DNA from: Sphingomonas sp. Leaf9
GTDB lineage: Bacteria; Pseudomonadota; Alphaproteobacteria; Sphingomonadales; Sphingomonadaceae
Direction: 5' to 3'
NCBI RefSeq assembly: GCF_001421355.1
Contig: NZ_LMKC01000005.1
Span: forward strand, 432,918 to 496,917
DNA length: 64,000 nucleotides
The notes under the pieces were generated by a model. It saw only the letters and a list, made by a program, of their open reading frames with translations. It did not search any database and was not told the DNA's origin. Positions 1 through 6,719 of the stretch are shown here, piece after piece. The position numbers and the translations under genes were made by a program. Each line of letters opens with the position of its first letter. The first letter of the stretch is position 1.

Positions 1-839
1 CACGCCGCGCACGCTACATTCAGCACACCCCCGGCCAGCGATACGAACAACCCGTCGCCCGACCGCTCGAGCCGGAAATAATGGCTCATGCCGACATAGT
101 GGACGAGGGCACCGCGATACCCCAGCCGCAGCGCATTGTGCAGCAACCGCTCCGGCGTCAGGTGATAGCTGTCGTCATAGCCGCTCGCGATGCGCAGCCC
201 ATGTTCGGGCAGCACCACATCGCCCACGCCCAGCACCGATCCCGGCCCGTCGCACCGGATCGCCGACATCTCGGCCCAGCCCTCGACCGGTGCGGCCAGC
301 AACCCGCCGCCCTCGGCATAATCCGGCGGCACCAGCGACACGAACATCCGGTCGACATCGCCCGCCCACACCGGCACGCCGTCCTCGGGGAACTTGTAGC
401 CCCCGACGACGCTCGCGAAATCGATGACGACCTCGGCATCCTCGGGGCTGCCGGTCGCATAATTCCACAACCGCACATACCAGGCGCGTGGCGTGCCCGC
501 CGCATCGCGCCCCTCGATCGTCAGCACCGGCCCATGCCGCGCATCCAGCGGCCGGATACCCCCCGACCGCCAGCGAAACCGCAAGGAGCAATCGCGATAA
601 TCGCGCACCGTGTCGTACCGCAGCAGCGGGTGGTCATGGACATCCTCCGATGCCCAGATCAGCCCCGCCAGATCATCCTGTCGGTAGAAGACACATGTCA
701 CCCGCAACGCATCCGCGCTGGTCGTCACCACCGACGCCATCATCGGACGCGGAAAATCGACCGTCCAATAGGCAGGATCGAAGCGCGACAGCACGCCCGC
801 CTCCTGCACCGTGCGCTTGTCCGCCAGCCAATATCCCAT
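1..839 (-). CDS. GTA-like tail protein, 3' end outside the window
   Basis: Partial gene: it starts with ATG at 839 and stays open to base 1, so at least 279 residues are visible and the C-terminus is missing. The product is rich in aromatic residues, with repeated Trp/Tyr and blocks such as WTVDFPRP and YVGMSHYFRLE. I remember similar proteins beside sphingomonad GTA-like clusters but cannot assign a fold. It starts 3 bases after the tape-measure stop, at the place where RcGTA carries its distal-tail and hub genes (g12 to g15). The role as a tail-tip or baseplate component is inferred from position. It may instead be a sphingomonad-specific protein with no RcGTA counterpart. Confidence 0.7.
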   Translation of the reverse strand, partial: MGYWLADKRTVQEAGVLSRFDPAYWTVDFPRPMMASVVTTSADALRVTCVFYRQDDLAGLIWASEDVHDHPLLRYDTVRDYRDCSLRFRWRSGGIRPLDARHGPVLTIEGRDAAGTPRAWYVRLWNYATGSPEDAEVVIDFASVVGGYKFPEDGVPVWAGDVDRMFVSLVPPDYAEGGGLLAAPVEGWAEMSAIRCDGPGSVLGVGDVVLPEHGLRIASGYDDSYHLTPERLLHNALRLGYRGALVHYVGMSHYFRLERSGDGLFVSLAGGVLNVACAA

Positions 840-842
840 CGT

Positions 843-1388
843 TCACGCCTCCATCAGCGCGGCACGCACCGCCCGCGCGACCTGCCGGCTCGACTGTTGC
901 AGCGCGCGCGGCGCATCGCCGCCGCCGGCATTGACGGTGATCGCCACCCGCACCTCGCGCCCCCCGCCGCCCTGCGCCGGCACGACCTGCCCACTGCTGG
1001 TCGGCACGAACAATTCCGGCCCGCGCTCACCGACCCAGTACGGCCGCGCCGGGCTGACCGGGCCGCCCGTCGCCCGCCCCGGCGCCCCGCCGATCAACTG
1101 CCCCAGCAGCCCGATCAGCCCGCCCCCGCCCCCCGGCGTCACCGCGCCGACCACCGCCGCCGCGGCAATCTCCCCCAGCACCTTCAGCGCGGTATCGCGC
1201 AGGTCGTCGAAGCCCAGCTTGCCGGTGCGGATCGCCCGCGCCAGCGTCGTCTCCACCGCCCGCCCCGCGCGATCCACGCCGCCCGCAAACGGCCCGTCCA
1301 GGCTCGCCTGCATCGTCGCCACATCCTGCGCGAACCCGGCGGTGTCGGCGCGCACGCGCACGACCAGCCGTTCGATTTCCTCATCCAT
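843..1388 (-). CDS. Short phage tail tape measure protein (GTA g11-like)
   Basis: This 181-residue protein would set tail length and fill the tail tube. The N-terminal 70 residues form a charged helical region. A Gly-rich hydrophobic stretch follows around residues 80 to 105 (GGGGGLIGLLGQLIGG). The C-terminal part has the block RPYWVGERGPELFVP, a recurrent signature at the end of many tape measure proteins. It is somewhat shorter than the RcGTA tape measure (about 219 residues from memory), so a very short tail is predicted. It overlaps the upstream chaperone gene by 8 bases and lies 3 bases before the next tail gene, so all three are probably co-translated. Confidence 0.8.
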   Translation of the reverse strand: MDEEIERLVVRVRADTAGFAQDVATMQASLDGPFAGGVDRAGRAVETTLARAIRTGKLGFDDLRDTALKVLGEIAAAAVVGAVTPGGGGGLIGLLGQLIGGAPGRATGGPVSPARPYWVGERGPELFVPTSSGQVVPAQGGGGREVRVAITVNAGGGDAPRALQQSSRQVARAVRAALMEA

Positions 1389-1572
1389 CGGGAAAACGCT
1401 CCTTCAATCGATCGATCGTGGTCCGGTCGCAGGGGTCGGGCGCATCGCCCCGCATCGCCTGCACCAGCGCGCCCAGCTCGGCCGGCGTCGCCCGCCAAAA
1501 GGCGTCCGGCCCCCAGCCGAACGCCACCCCCGCCAGCCCGGCTGCACGCGCAGCCGCCTCGGCAAAGCTCAC
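1381..1572 (-). CDS. Small phage tail assembly chaperone (GTA g10.1 position)
   Basis: A 63-residue protein with a GTG start at 1572 inside the sequence GTGA, so it overlaps the stop of the upstream gene. The text FGWGPDAFWRATPAELGAL followed by a short basic C-terminus matches the small conserved GTA-associated family placed between the g10-like gene and the tape measure (TIGR02216-type, from memory). In siphoviruses two chaperone products at this place bind the tape measure during tail assembly. A longer open frame begins at 1698, but the GTGA overlap and the start of the conserved region favour the short form. The family is well supported; the chaperone role is by analogy. Confidence 0.75.
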   Translation of the reverse strand: MSFAEAAARAAGLAGVAFGWGPDAFWRATPAELGALVQAMRGDAPDPCDRTTIDRLKERFPDG

Positions 1573-1874
1573 CGCCCGCCCAGAATCTGCGCGATCAGGA
1601 TTTTCAGTGCCGGGGTCGCCGCCGCCAGCCCGCCCGCCGTCACCCCTTCGGCAAAGGCATCGCGCCCCATCGGCGCCGGATCGCGCAGGCAGTGCCACAG
1701 CAACGCGACCAGCTCGCCGAGCGTCAACCGCCCCGCCGCCGCGCGCTCGACCAGCGCGAACAGCGACCCGACCTCGCCCTCCGCCGCGACCAGCGCGGCA
1801 AAGCTCGGCCGCAGCACCAATGTCTCACCGGCGACGCGAACGCTCGCCTCGCCCCGCACCGGATTGGCGCTCAT
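1569..1874 (-). CDS. GTA tail assembly chaperone, g10-like (GTA_TAC family)
   Basis: A 101-residue protein that resembles the GTA tail-assembly-chaperone family (PF11836): an N-terminal beta region (RVAGETLVLRPSFAAL) followed by helices containing TLGELVALLWHCLRD. The start ATG at 1874 overlaps the tail tube stop as ATGA, and the stop overlaps the next start as GTGA. The product probably coats the tape measure with its smaller partner during tail-tube polymerisation and is absent from the finished particle. Length fits the family. The call rests on sequence character and on the exact position between tail tube and tape measure. Confidence 0.82.
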   Translation of the reverse strand: MSANPVRGEASVRVAGETLVLRPSFAALVAAEGEVGSLFALVERAAAGRLTLGELVALLWHCLRDPAPMGRDAFAEGVTAGGLAAATPALKILIAQILGGR

Positions 1875-2278
1875 GCCGACACCACCGCGCCGGACGATTC
1901 CAGCGCCAGCGTATAATTGCGCTCGCCATTATAATCGCCGGCATAGTCCAGCCGCGTGACCAGGAACCGCCCGGTCATCGTCTCGCCGCTCTCGAAGCTC
2001 AGCCGATACTCGTCGATCACCCCCGACAGCGCATTGCCGCGCAGCCGCACTTCCGCCGCCGAGCCCGTAAACACGCCCGCCCCGCTGACGCTGACCGACC
2101 GCACCCCCGCCCCCGACAGCAATTCGCGCCACCCGCCCGAATCCTTGCTGGTGATCGCCACCGCCTCGCCATTGACCGACAATTGCGTGGTCCTGAGGCC
2201 GGCAACCGTCGCATAGGCCACCGGCACCGCCCCGTTCCCGATCTTCAACAGGAACGCACTACCCTTCTCTGCCGCCAT
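1871..2278 (-). CDS. Phage major tail tube protein (GTA g9-like, TP901-1 type)
   Basis: A 135-residue tail tube subunit. The N-terminus MAAEKGSAFLLKIG, the following VAGLRTTQLSVNGEAV and the late YTLALESSG are typical of the TP901-1/GTA major tail protein family, whose hexameric rings stack into the non-contractile tube. I place the start at ATG 2278, where the conserved N-terminus begins; the frame is open further upstream but only through repeat sequence. The gene ends in an ATGA overlap with the chaperone gene. An intergenic hairpin repeat separates it from the tail terminator gene, one of the few non-overlapping junctions in this cluster. Confidence 0.87.
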   Translation of the reverse strand: MAAEKGSAFLLKIGNGAVPVAYATVAGLRTTQLSVNGEAVAITSKDSGGWRELLSGAGVRSVSVSGAGVFTGSAAEVRLRGNALSGVIDEYRLSFESGETMTGRFLVTRLDYAGDYNGERNYTLALESSGAVVSA

Positions 2279-2285
2279 CAATCTT

Positions 2286-2356
2286 CTCCTGATAAAATCC
2301 CTCTCCCGACGGGAGAGGGAGGGAGCGGCGCAGCCGCGGAAGGGTGAGGGCGACCC
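2286..2356. repeat. Intergenic multi-hairpin repeat between tail genes
   Basis: Between the tail terminator gene and the tail tube gene lies a run of inverted repeats. The first has perfect 9-base arms at 2299-2307 and 2311-2319 (CCCTCTCCC/GGGAGAGGG). A GCGGC-GCA-GCCGC hairpin follows, then an arm around GGGTGAGG pairing with CCTCACCC that runs to the end of the upstream gene. It resembles the CCTCCCC...GGGGAGG repeats at 17249-17387 and 58710-58850. It may stabilise or trim the mRNA; there is no T-tract, so it is not a convincing terminator. Confidence 0.65.
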
Positions 2357-2357
2357 C

Positions 2358-2738
2358 TCACCCCGCCAGCATCCGCACCCGAAACTCCAGCGCCCCGACC
2401 CAGCCATCGCCCTCGCGCACCACCCGGCTGCGCACGAACGACAGGCTCACCACCCGCCACCCCGCCAGCCCGGACGGCGCCGACAACACCGCCCCCTCCG
2501 CCGCCGCCGCCAAGTCCCGCAGCCGCACCGGCACCTCGCCCCCGTCGAACAGCTGCACGACGACCCGCCCCTCGCGCCCGGCGGCGTCCTTGGTGCCCCA
2601 GTCGGTCAGCACCGGCGTATCGATGACCACGTAGGGCCGGGCGGCCCGCACCGGCGGCGCATCGAACACGCTGGCGGTCGTCAGGACGCTACGCAGCCGC
2701 GCGACCAGCATCGCCTGCAACACCGTCCCCGCGATCAT
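2358..2738 (-). CDS. Tail terminator, DUF3168 family (GTA g8-like)
   Basis: A 126-residue protein of the DUF3168 type: an N-terminal helix (IAGTVLQAMLVARLRSVL), then RPYVVIDTPVLTDWGTKDAAGREGRVVVQLFD and a C-terminal strand ALEFRVRMLAG. In RcGTA the equivalent protein caps the tail tube and joins it to the head. I chose ATG 2738 because it overlaps the upstream stop as ATGA; an in-frame ATG at 2747 is possible. The G(R)xGRVVVQLFD block is the most family-typical feature seen. Position between the connector genes and the tail tube supports the assignment. Confidence 0.83.
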   Translation of the reverse strand: MIAGTVLQAMLVARLRSVLTTASVFDAPPVRAARPYVVIDTPVLTDWGTKDAAGREGRVVVQLFDGGEVPVRLRDLAAAAEGAVLSAPSGLAGWRVVSLSFVRSRVVREGDGWVGALEFRVRMLAG

Positions 2739-2938
2739 CGCCCCCACCCCGCCACATCCTGCAACCGGGGATCGGAGATCGTCCGCCGCACCAGCCCCCG
2801 CCCCGACAGCACCACGCCGTCGCCGACGACCTCCGCCGCGACCCCCGGCACCTCGCGCGCCGCCGCGACCACCCGCTCACGCACCGCATCCGCCCACCGC
2901 GCGGCCATCGCATCGGCCCGCTCGACCGCCGCGATCAT
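2735..2938 (-). CDS. Small head-tail gene at the GTA g7 (stopper) position
   Basis: A 67-residue protein with ATGA overlaps at both ends, which argues strongly that it is a real member of the operon. It has an N-terminal amphipathic helix rich in Ala and Arg and a short C-terminal part with VLSGRGLVRRTISDP. It is too short to be a normal head-closure protein (commonly over 100 residues) and I do not recognise a domain. Its place between the adaptor and tail terminator genes suggests a reduced stopper, or a minimal version of the HK97-gp10-type protein often found here. Function is inferred from position only. Confidence 0.7.
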   Translation of the reverse strand: MIAAVERADAMAARWADAVRERVVAAAREVPGVAAEVVGDGVVLSGRGLVRRTISDPRLQDVAGWGR

Positions 2939-3429
2939 CGCGCGTCTCCCACCAGCCGCATCCGCCGCCATGGCCGCCACAGCGCGCCCACCGCCGCCGG
3001 CGGCGCGGCGGATGCCGTGCGTGCGTCGAACAGATGCGCGACCAGCAGCACGATCCCCTGCGCGACCGGAGCCGGCACCGCCTCCCAGCTTGCCGCCAGC
3101 CCCGCGACGAAGCGCACCGGCCCCGCCGCCGCCATCCGCACCCATCCGGTACCCGTCGCGTCGATATCGATCGCCGTTACGGGTGTGACGGCGGTGATCG
3201 CGGTCACCGGCGCGACCGGCAACGGCCGCCACGCGCTCGCCGCCGCCATCATCGCCTCATGCGGCCGCGCGACGATCGCGCTGCCGGTATAGGCCTCGGC
3301 CAGCGCCAGCGCGCTTTCCGCCAGCCGGTCGATCACCATGTCCTCGGCGGTCCCGGTGACCCGCAAATGGTCGCGCGCCGCCACGCGCACCCCCGCGATC
3401 ACCGCCGCCGGAAAGGGCGCTGTGGTCAT
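2935..3429 (-). CDS. Head-tail adaptor (GTA g6-like connector)
   Basis: A 164-residue protein starting at ATG 3429 behind a strong Shine-Dalgarno, GGGAGGAG. Its helical N-terminal half (AARDHLRVTGTAEDMVIDRLAESALALAEAYTG) is characteristic of the gp6-like connector family that forms a ring under the portal. A beta-rich middle (VTAITAVTPVTAID) and a C-terminal helix with ARTASAAPPAAVG follow. It is the first gene after the hairpin that follows the capsid gene, so its own strong ribosome binding site may compensate for weak read-through. It ends in an ATGA overlap with the next gene. Confidence 0.82.
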   Translation of the reverse strand: MTTAPFPAAVIAGVRVAARDHLRVTGTAEDMVIDRLAESALALAEAYTGSAIVARPHEAMMAAASAWRPLPVAPVTAITAVTPVTAIDIDATGTGWVRMAAAGPVRFVAGLAASWEAVPAPVAQGIVLLVAHLFDARTASAAPPAAVGALWRPWRRMRLVGDAR

Positions 3430-3453
3430 AAACTCCTCCCGATGTGAGAACGG

Positions 3454-3480
3454 AAAAGGGGCGGGGTTTCCCCCGCCCCC
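3454..3480 (-). terminator. Terminator-like hairpin just after the capsid gene
   Basis: On the minus strand GGGGCGGGG, a GAAA tetraloop and CCCCGCCCC form a perfect 9-base stem (3458-3479), followed by TTTT. It lies 6 bases after the capsid stop codon and 25 bases before the adaptor start. All-GC stem, GNRA loop and U-tract make a textbook intrinsic terminator, though the U-tract is short. It probably attenuates rather than abolishes downstream transcription. Confidence 0.8.
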
Positions 3481-3485
3481 ACCCA

Positions 3486-4517
3486 TCACGCCGCCGCGAT
3501 CTTCAGCAGCTTGATCGCCTCCGAATTCATCACCGCCCCACCGACGCGCTTGGTGGCGTAGAAGTGGACGAACGGCTTGTTCGAATAGGGATCGCGCAAA
3601 ATCTGCGTCTCGGCCCGCTCGGCGATCAGGTACCCCGCCTTGAAGTTGCCGAACGCGATCGGCAGGTTGCCGGCCGCAATGTCGGGCATGTCCTCCGCCT
3701 CGACCACCGGATAGCCGAGTAGCGTATTCGCCTGCCCCTGCGCCAGCCCCGGCGTCCACAGGAACGCGCCCTCCGCCGTCTTGAACTTGCGGATGCGCGC
3801 CGCCGTCTGCGCATTCATCACCCAGCACGCGCCCTGCCGATAACTGCCGCGCAGGGCATGGACCAGGTCGATCAGCCGGTTCTCCGGCTCGCTCCCGAAA
3901 TCCGCCGCAGCGCCCGACGGCAAATGCTGCAGCGTCCCGAACGGCCGCACCGCATCGCCGGCCGCGGTGGTGGGGTAGGTCAGGAACCCGCGCGGCCGCC
4001 CGACGCCGGTGCCATTGACGAACGCCTGCCCCTCGGCCCGCGCGAACTCGCCCGCGATCTCGCCGGCCAGCCACGCCTCGACATCGAACGCGGCATCGTC
4101 CAGCATCGCCTGGCTTGCCGCCGGATTGGCGTACAGCTCGCCCATCGGCGGCGCGATTTCGTTGAAGGTCGGCGTCGCCGTCTCCGGCCGCGCGCCCACC
4201 TCGCTCGCCCAGCCCGAAGGCGTCGCACCGCTGGTCACCAGCTTGCGATACCCCGCCGACCCCCCGCTCACCACGTTGGCGATCGCGCGGATCGGGCTGG
4301 CATTCTTCAGCACCCCGCCGATCATCGCGTCGATCTCGCGCGGCACGGCATAGCCGCCGCCCGCATCGCTGGTCCCCGCCACCGCCTTCGTCTCGACCGT
4401 CATGCCGCTGCGCACGAACGCGCCGAAACCGCCGCCCTGCACCTCAGCACTCAGCATCGGCCGGCTCGCACCCGCCGCCACACCCGAAAAGCTCCCCGCC
4501 AGCGTCTCGATCGTCAT
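3486..4517 (-). CDS. HK97-fold major capsid protein with a short N-terminus (GTA g5-like)
   Basis: The 343-residue product carries the HK97-capsid core: the GGGYAVP motif at about residues 50 to 56, then the P-domain and A-domain blocks GWASEVGARPET, LLGYPVVEAEDMPD and IAFGNFKAGYLI, and a C-terminal VHFYATKRVGG. GTA and HK97-type capsids usually carry about 100 residues of scaffold (delta) domain before that motif; here only about 50 precede it. An upstream in-frame ATG at 4532 would add only 5 residues. The start at 4517 follows GGGGA at a reasonable distance. The gene stands alone between two terminator-like hairpins, which may let it be expressed at its own level. Confidence 0.88.
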   Translation of the reverse strand: MTIETLAGSFSGVAAGASRPMLSAEVQGGGFGAFVRSGMTVETKAVAGTSDAGGGYAVPREIDAMIGGVLKNASPIRAIANVVSGGSAGYRKLVTSGATPSGWASEVGARPETATPTFNEIAPPMGELYANPAASQAMLDDAAFDVEAWLAGEIAGEFARAEGQAFVNGTGVGRPRGFLTYPTTAAGDAVRPFGTLQHLPSGAAADFGSEPENRLIDLVHALRGSYRQGACWVMNAQTAARIRKFKTAEGAFLWTPGLAQGQANTLLGYPVVEAEDMPDIAAGNLPIAFGNFKAGYLIAERAETQILRDPYSNKPFVHFYATKRVGGAVMNSEAIKLLKIAAA

Positions 4518-4533
4518 ACTCGTCGTCCCCATG

Positions 4534-4565
4534 AAAAAAGGGGCGCCGCAGCCTCGCGACACCCC
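4534..4565 (-). terminator. Terminator-like hairpin just before the capsid gene
   Basis: On the minus strand GGGGTGTCGC (4565-4556) pairs with GCGGCGCCCC (4549-4540) around the loop GAGGCT. The stem is 10 pairs, two of them G-U, and is followed at once by TTTTTT (4539-4534). It ends 16 bases before the chosen capsid start. It has the full form of an intrinsic terminator and lies inside the operon between protease and capsid. Confidence 0.82.
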
Positions 4566-4596
4566 CGTTAGAAAAGTTGCTGGATCGAGCGGCAGC

Positions 4597-4974
4597 TCAC
4601 CCGTCCTCGACCGCATGGATGCGCGCCAGCACCTGCATCGGCTGCGCCACCACGCTCACCTCGATCAGCTCGGCGGCGGCGATCGTCCGCCACGCCCCCT
4701 GCCGCACGACGCGCGCCCGGTACCCGAACGACAGCCCGTCGATCGCCCCGGCGCGCACCAGCCGCGCCGCTTGCGGCTCCTCGATCCGCCCGATCACCCT
4801 GAGGCCCCGCGCATCCTCGCCCAGCCACTCGACCGTCCCGATCGGATCGCCCCGATGCTGCCACAACAGCGGCACCACCCCGCCCGCGACCAGCGCACCG
4901 CGCAGCACGACATCGCCGCCCCGATCCGCCCGACCGAAGATCGCCGCGTAGCCCGCGAACCTCACCGCGCCCAT
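4597..4974 (-). CDS. HK97-type prohead protease, S78 family (GTA g4-like)
   Basis: A compact 125-residue serine protease. The N-terminus MGAVRFAGYAAIFGRAD is family-typical. The expected catalytic His is in LLWQH and the catalytic Ser in the IDGLSFGYR block, the two most conserved signatures of the prohead protease family. The start at 4974 lies 13 bases inside the end of the upstream membrane-protein gene. These enzymes mature the capsid by removing the scaffold domain, yet the capsid gene here encodes very little scaffold, so its present substrate is unclear. The short length is within the range for GTA proteases. Confidence 0.85.
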   Translation of the reverse strand: MGAVRFAGYAAIFGRADRGGDVVLRGALVAGGVVPLLWQHRGDPIGTVEWLGEDARGLRVIGRIEEPQAARLVRAGAIDGLSFGYRARVVRQGAWRTIAAAELIEVSVVAQPMQVLARIHAVEDG

Positions 4975-5270
4975 TCGGGCCACCCGGTCTTGACCGCGAT
5001 CCCGACCAGCAGCAGCGCGAACGCCATCCGCATCACCCAGGCAAAGGCCGCGCGCACCGCCGACCGTTTGGCATCGCGCCACGCCTTCAACAGCTCGCGC
5101 AGCTCCTGCACATCGGTAGCCGCCGCCGCATCCGAGAGCCCGATCCGCGCCATCGCCCGGCTCGCGCCCAGCTCGCCCGCCTCCTCCGCAATCGCGCGCA
5201 GCGTCTGCAGGTCAGCACCATCGTCGGCCGCCTGCCCCATCAGCTGCGCCAGCAGCCCCGTATCGCCCAT
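4962..5270 (-). CDS. DUF6127-like small membrane protein in the GTA cluster
   Basis: A 102-residue protein with an acidic helical N-terminus (LLAQLMGQAADDGADLQTLRAIAEEAGELGA), a basic linker (ELLKAWRDAKRSAVRAAF) and one C-terminal transmembrane helix near residues 78 to 94 (AWVMRMAFALLLVGIAVK). I associate this layout with the sphingomonad DUF6127 family from memory. It sits between portal and protease, where RcGTA has no membrane protein, and its stop overlaps the protease start. Its role in particle assembly is unknown; tethering assembly to the inner membrane is only a guess. Confidence 0.72.
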   Translation of the reverse strand: MGDTGLLAQLMGQAADDGADLQTLRAIAEEAGELGASRAMARIGLSDAAAATDVQELRELLKAWRDAKRSAVRAAFAWVMRMAFALLLVGIAVKTGWPEWAR

Positions 5271-5309
5271 CTCTTGTCTCCCGCCTGTCGCCGCGCTAGC
5301 CCCACGCAG

Positions 5310-5462
5310 GTGAGACCGCGCCTCCGCATCATCGCCGCCGCCTTCGGCGCGGCCCTGCTCGCCTTCACCTTCGCGCTGCCGTTCCTGAAGGGGAAACGCT
5401 GCCTCGACGCCGGCGGCAGTTTCGACCGCACGACGCTGATCTGCACCCCGGCGAAAAGATGA
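5310..5462 (+). CDS. Possible small membrane protein, opposite strand to the GTA genes
   Basis: A 50-residue frame with a GTG start after GCAGG. It encodes a basic N-terminus, one hydrophobic helix (IIAAAFGAALLAFTFALPFL) and a periplasmic tail with two cysteines (KRCLDAGGSFDRTTLICTP) that could form a disulfide. The spacing C-x-x-x-GG-x-x-x-x-C recalls short conserved proteins seen beside alphaproteobacterial GTA genes. It lies head to head with the DUF6127-like gene and is the only plus-strand gene inside the cluster. A longer open frame begins at 5274. Expression is not proven. Confidence 0.5.
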   Translation: MRPRLRIIAAAFGAALLAFTFALPFLKGKRCLDAGGSFDRTTLICTPAKR

Positions 5463-5475
5463 AATGGCTCAAATC

Positions 5476-5585
5476 CGTTCGTGCTGAGTAGGGACTGAGC
5501 GAAGTCGAAGGCCCGTATCGAAGCACCCGCCACGGTCCTTCGATACGCCGCTTCGACAAGCGCAGCGCACCTTGGAACGAACGGC
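5476..5585. repeat. 110-bp palindromic repeat, family A copy 1
   Basis: Begins CCGTTCGTGCTGAGTAGGG and ends ACGAACGG, with internal GAGCGAAGTCGAAGG and CCTTCGATACGCCGCTTCG arms. Two further copies occur at 19394-19504 and 24989-25105. It lies between the portal stop and the small plus-strand gene and so interrupts the GTA operon. No coding potential was seen. Confidence 0.85.
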
Positions 5586-5591
5586 AATGGG

Positions 5592-6713
5592 CTACATCCC
5601 CACCAACCCCCGCTTCTCCTCCGGCGTCAGGAAATCCGCCCCCGCGACCCGCGCCCACAACTGATCGCGCTCGTCGCTCAGCGCCGGGATCGCCTCGACC
5701 TCGATCTCCAGCGCGCCCGTCCCCAGCCAGCCATCGATCCCCTGCCCGATCGCGCCCAGCACGCGCGTGCCCAGCGGCACGATCGTCTGTCGCCACAGCG
5801 CCCGGTTCGCCTCGCGGTAATTGGCAAAGGTATTGTCGCCCGGCAGCCCCAGCAGCATCGGCGGCACCCCGAACGCCAGCGCGATCTCGCGCGCCGCCTG
5901 CGCTTTCAGCCCCACGAAATCCATGTCCGCCGGGGTCAGGCTCATCGCCTGCCATTTGAGCCCCCCGTCGAGCAGCATCGGCCGCCCGGCATTGGCCGCC
6001 CCGGCAAAGGCATCGTCCATCTGCGCGCGCAGCCGGTCGAACTGCTCGCCCGACAACACGCCGCCATCGCCCGGATCATGGACCAGCGCGCCCGACGGCC
6101 GCGCCGCATTGTCCAGCAGCGCCTTGTTCCACCGCGCCGCCTGGTTATGGATCGCCACCGCCCCCGCCGCCACGCCCAGGCACCCCAGCCCATAATGATC
6201 GTCCAGCGGATGAAAGCCGCGCAGATGGATCAGCCCCGGCCGGCCGCCCTCGCCCTCGGCGGCGATCCGCAGCACCCGCTCGCCGACGCGGTACCGGTAC
6301 GCGACCGGCCAACCGCCCGCATCTGCCTCGACCGTCACCCGCTCGGGCCTGAGCGCATAGAGCTCGCCGATCCCGCCCGCGCCATCGTCGAGGATCTGGA
6401 TATAGGCATTGCCATGCAGCAACAGCTGCGCGCCCACGCTCTCCAGCAAATCCTGCCCGGCCGATCGCGCCGCAACCAGCGCCACCGCCTGGGGATCGCC
6501 CTTCACCGGCAACGACGCCAGCCCCTCCGCCACGATCCTGACCGCGCGCTGCGCGATCGGATTGCCCAGATACGCCTCGCGCAACTGCGCCTCATACCCT
6601 TGCGCCCAATCCCCCGCCGCCGGCCCGCTGCCATCCCGCCACAAGGTCGCGCCACCGCGCGCCAACACCGGACGCGCGCCATCGCGCCCGGACCTGCGTC
6701 CGAACCATTTCAT
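5592..6713 (-). CDS. HK97-family phage portal protein (GTA g3-like)
   Basis: A 373-residue portal subunit; twelve copies would form the DNA gate at one capsid vertex. Family signatures include YLGNPIAQRAVRIVAEGLASLP near the N-terminus, LHGNAYIQIL, PRYRVGERVL-type strands, GFHPLDDHYGLGCLGVA and FGVPPMLLGLPGDNTFANYREANRALW. The start at ATG 6713 is preceded by GGAG with good spacing and gives the usual short basic N-terminus MKWFGRRSG. It is separated from terminase by 330 bases of repeats and from the next gene by another repeat, unlike the tightly packed genes downstream. Confidence 0.9.
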   Translation of the reverse strand: MKWFGRRSGRDGARPVLARGGATLWRDGSGPAAGDWAQGYEAQLREAYLGNPIAQRAVRIVAEGLASLPVKGDPQAVALVAARSAGQDLLESVGAQLLLHGNAYIQILDDGAGGIGELYALRPERVTVEADAGGWPVAYRYRVGERVLRIAAEGEGGRPGLIHLRGFHPLDDHYGLGCLGVAAGAVAIHNQAARWNKALLDNAARPSGALVHDPGDGGVLSGEQFDRLRAQMDDAFAGAANAGRPMLLDGGLKWQAMSLTPADMDFVGLKAQAAREIALAFGVPPMLLGLPGDNTFANYREANRALWRQTIVPLGTRVLGAIGQGIDGWLGTGALEIEVEAIPALSDERDQLWARVAGADFLTPEEKRGLVGM

Positions 6714-6719
6714 GCATGT

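Noticed and set aside
81..1916. A 611-codon open frame on the plus strand across the GTA tail genes
   Set aside because: It is Arg/Pro/His-rich antisense of well-supported overlapping minus-strand genes, a typical artefact of high-GC codon use.
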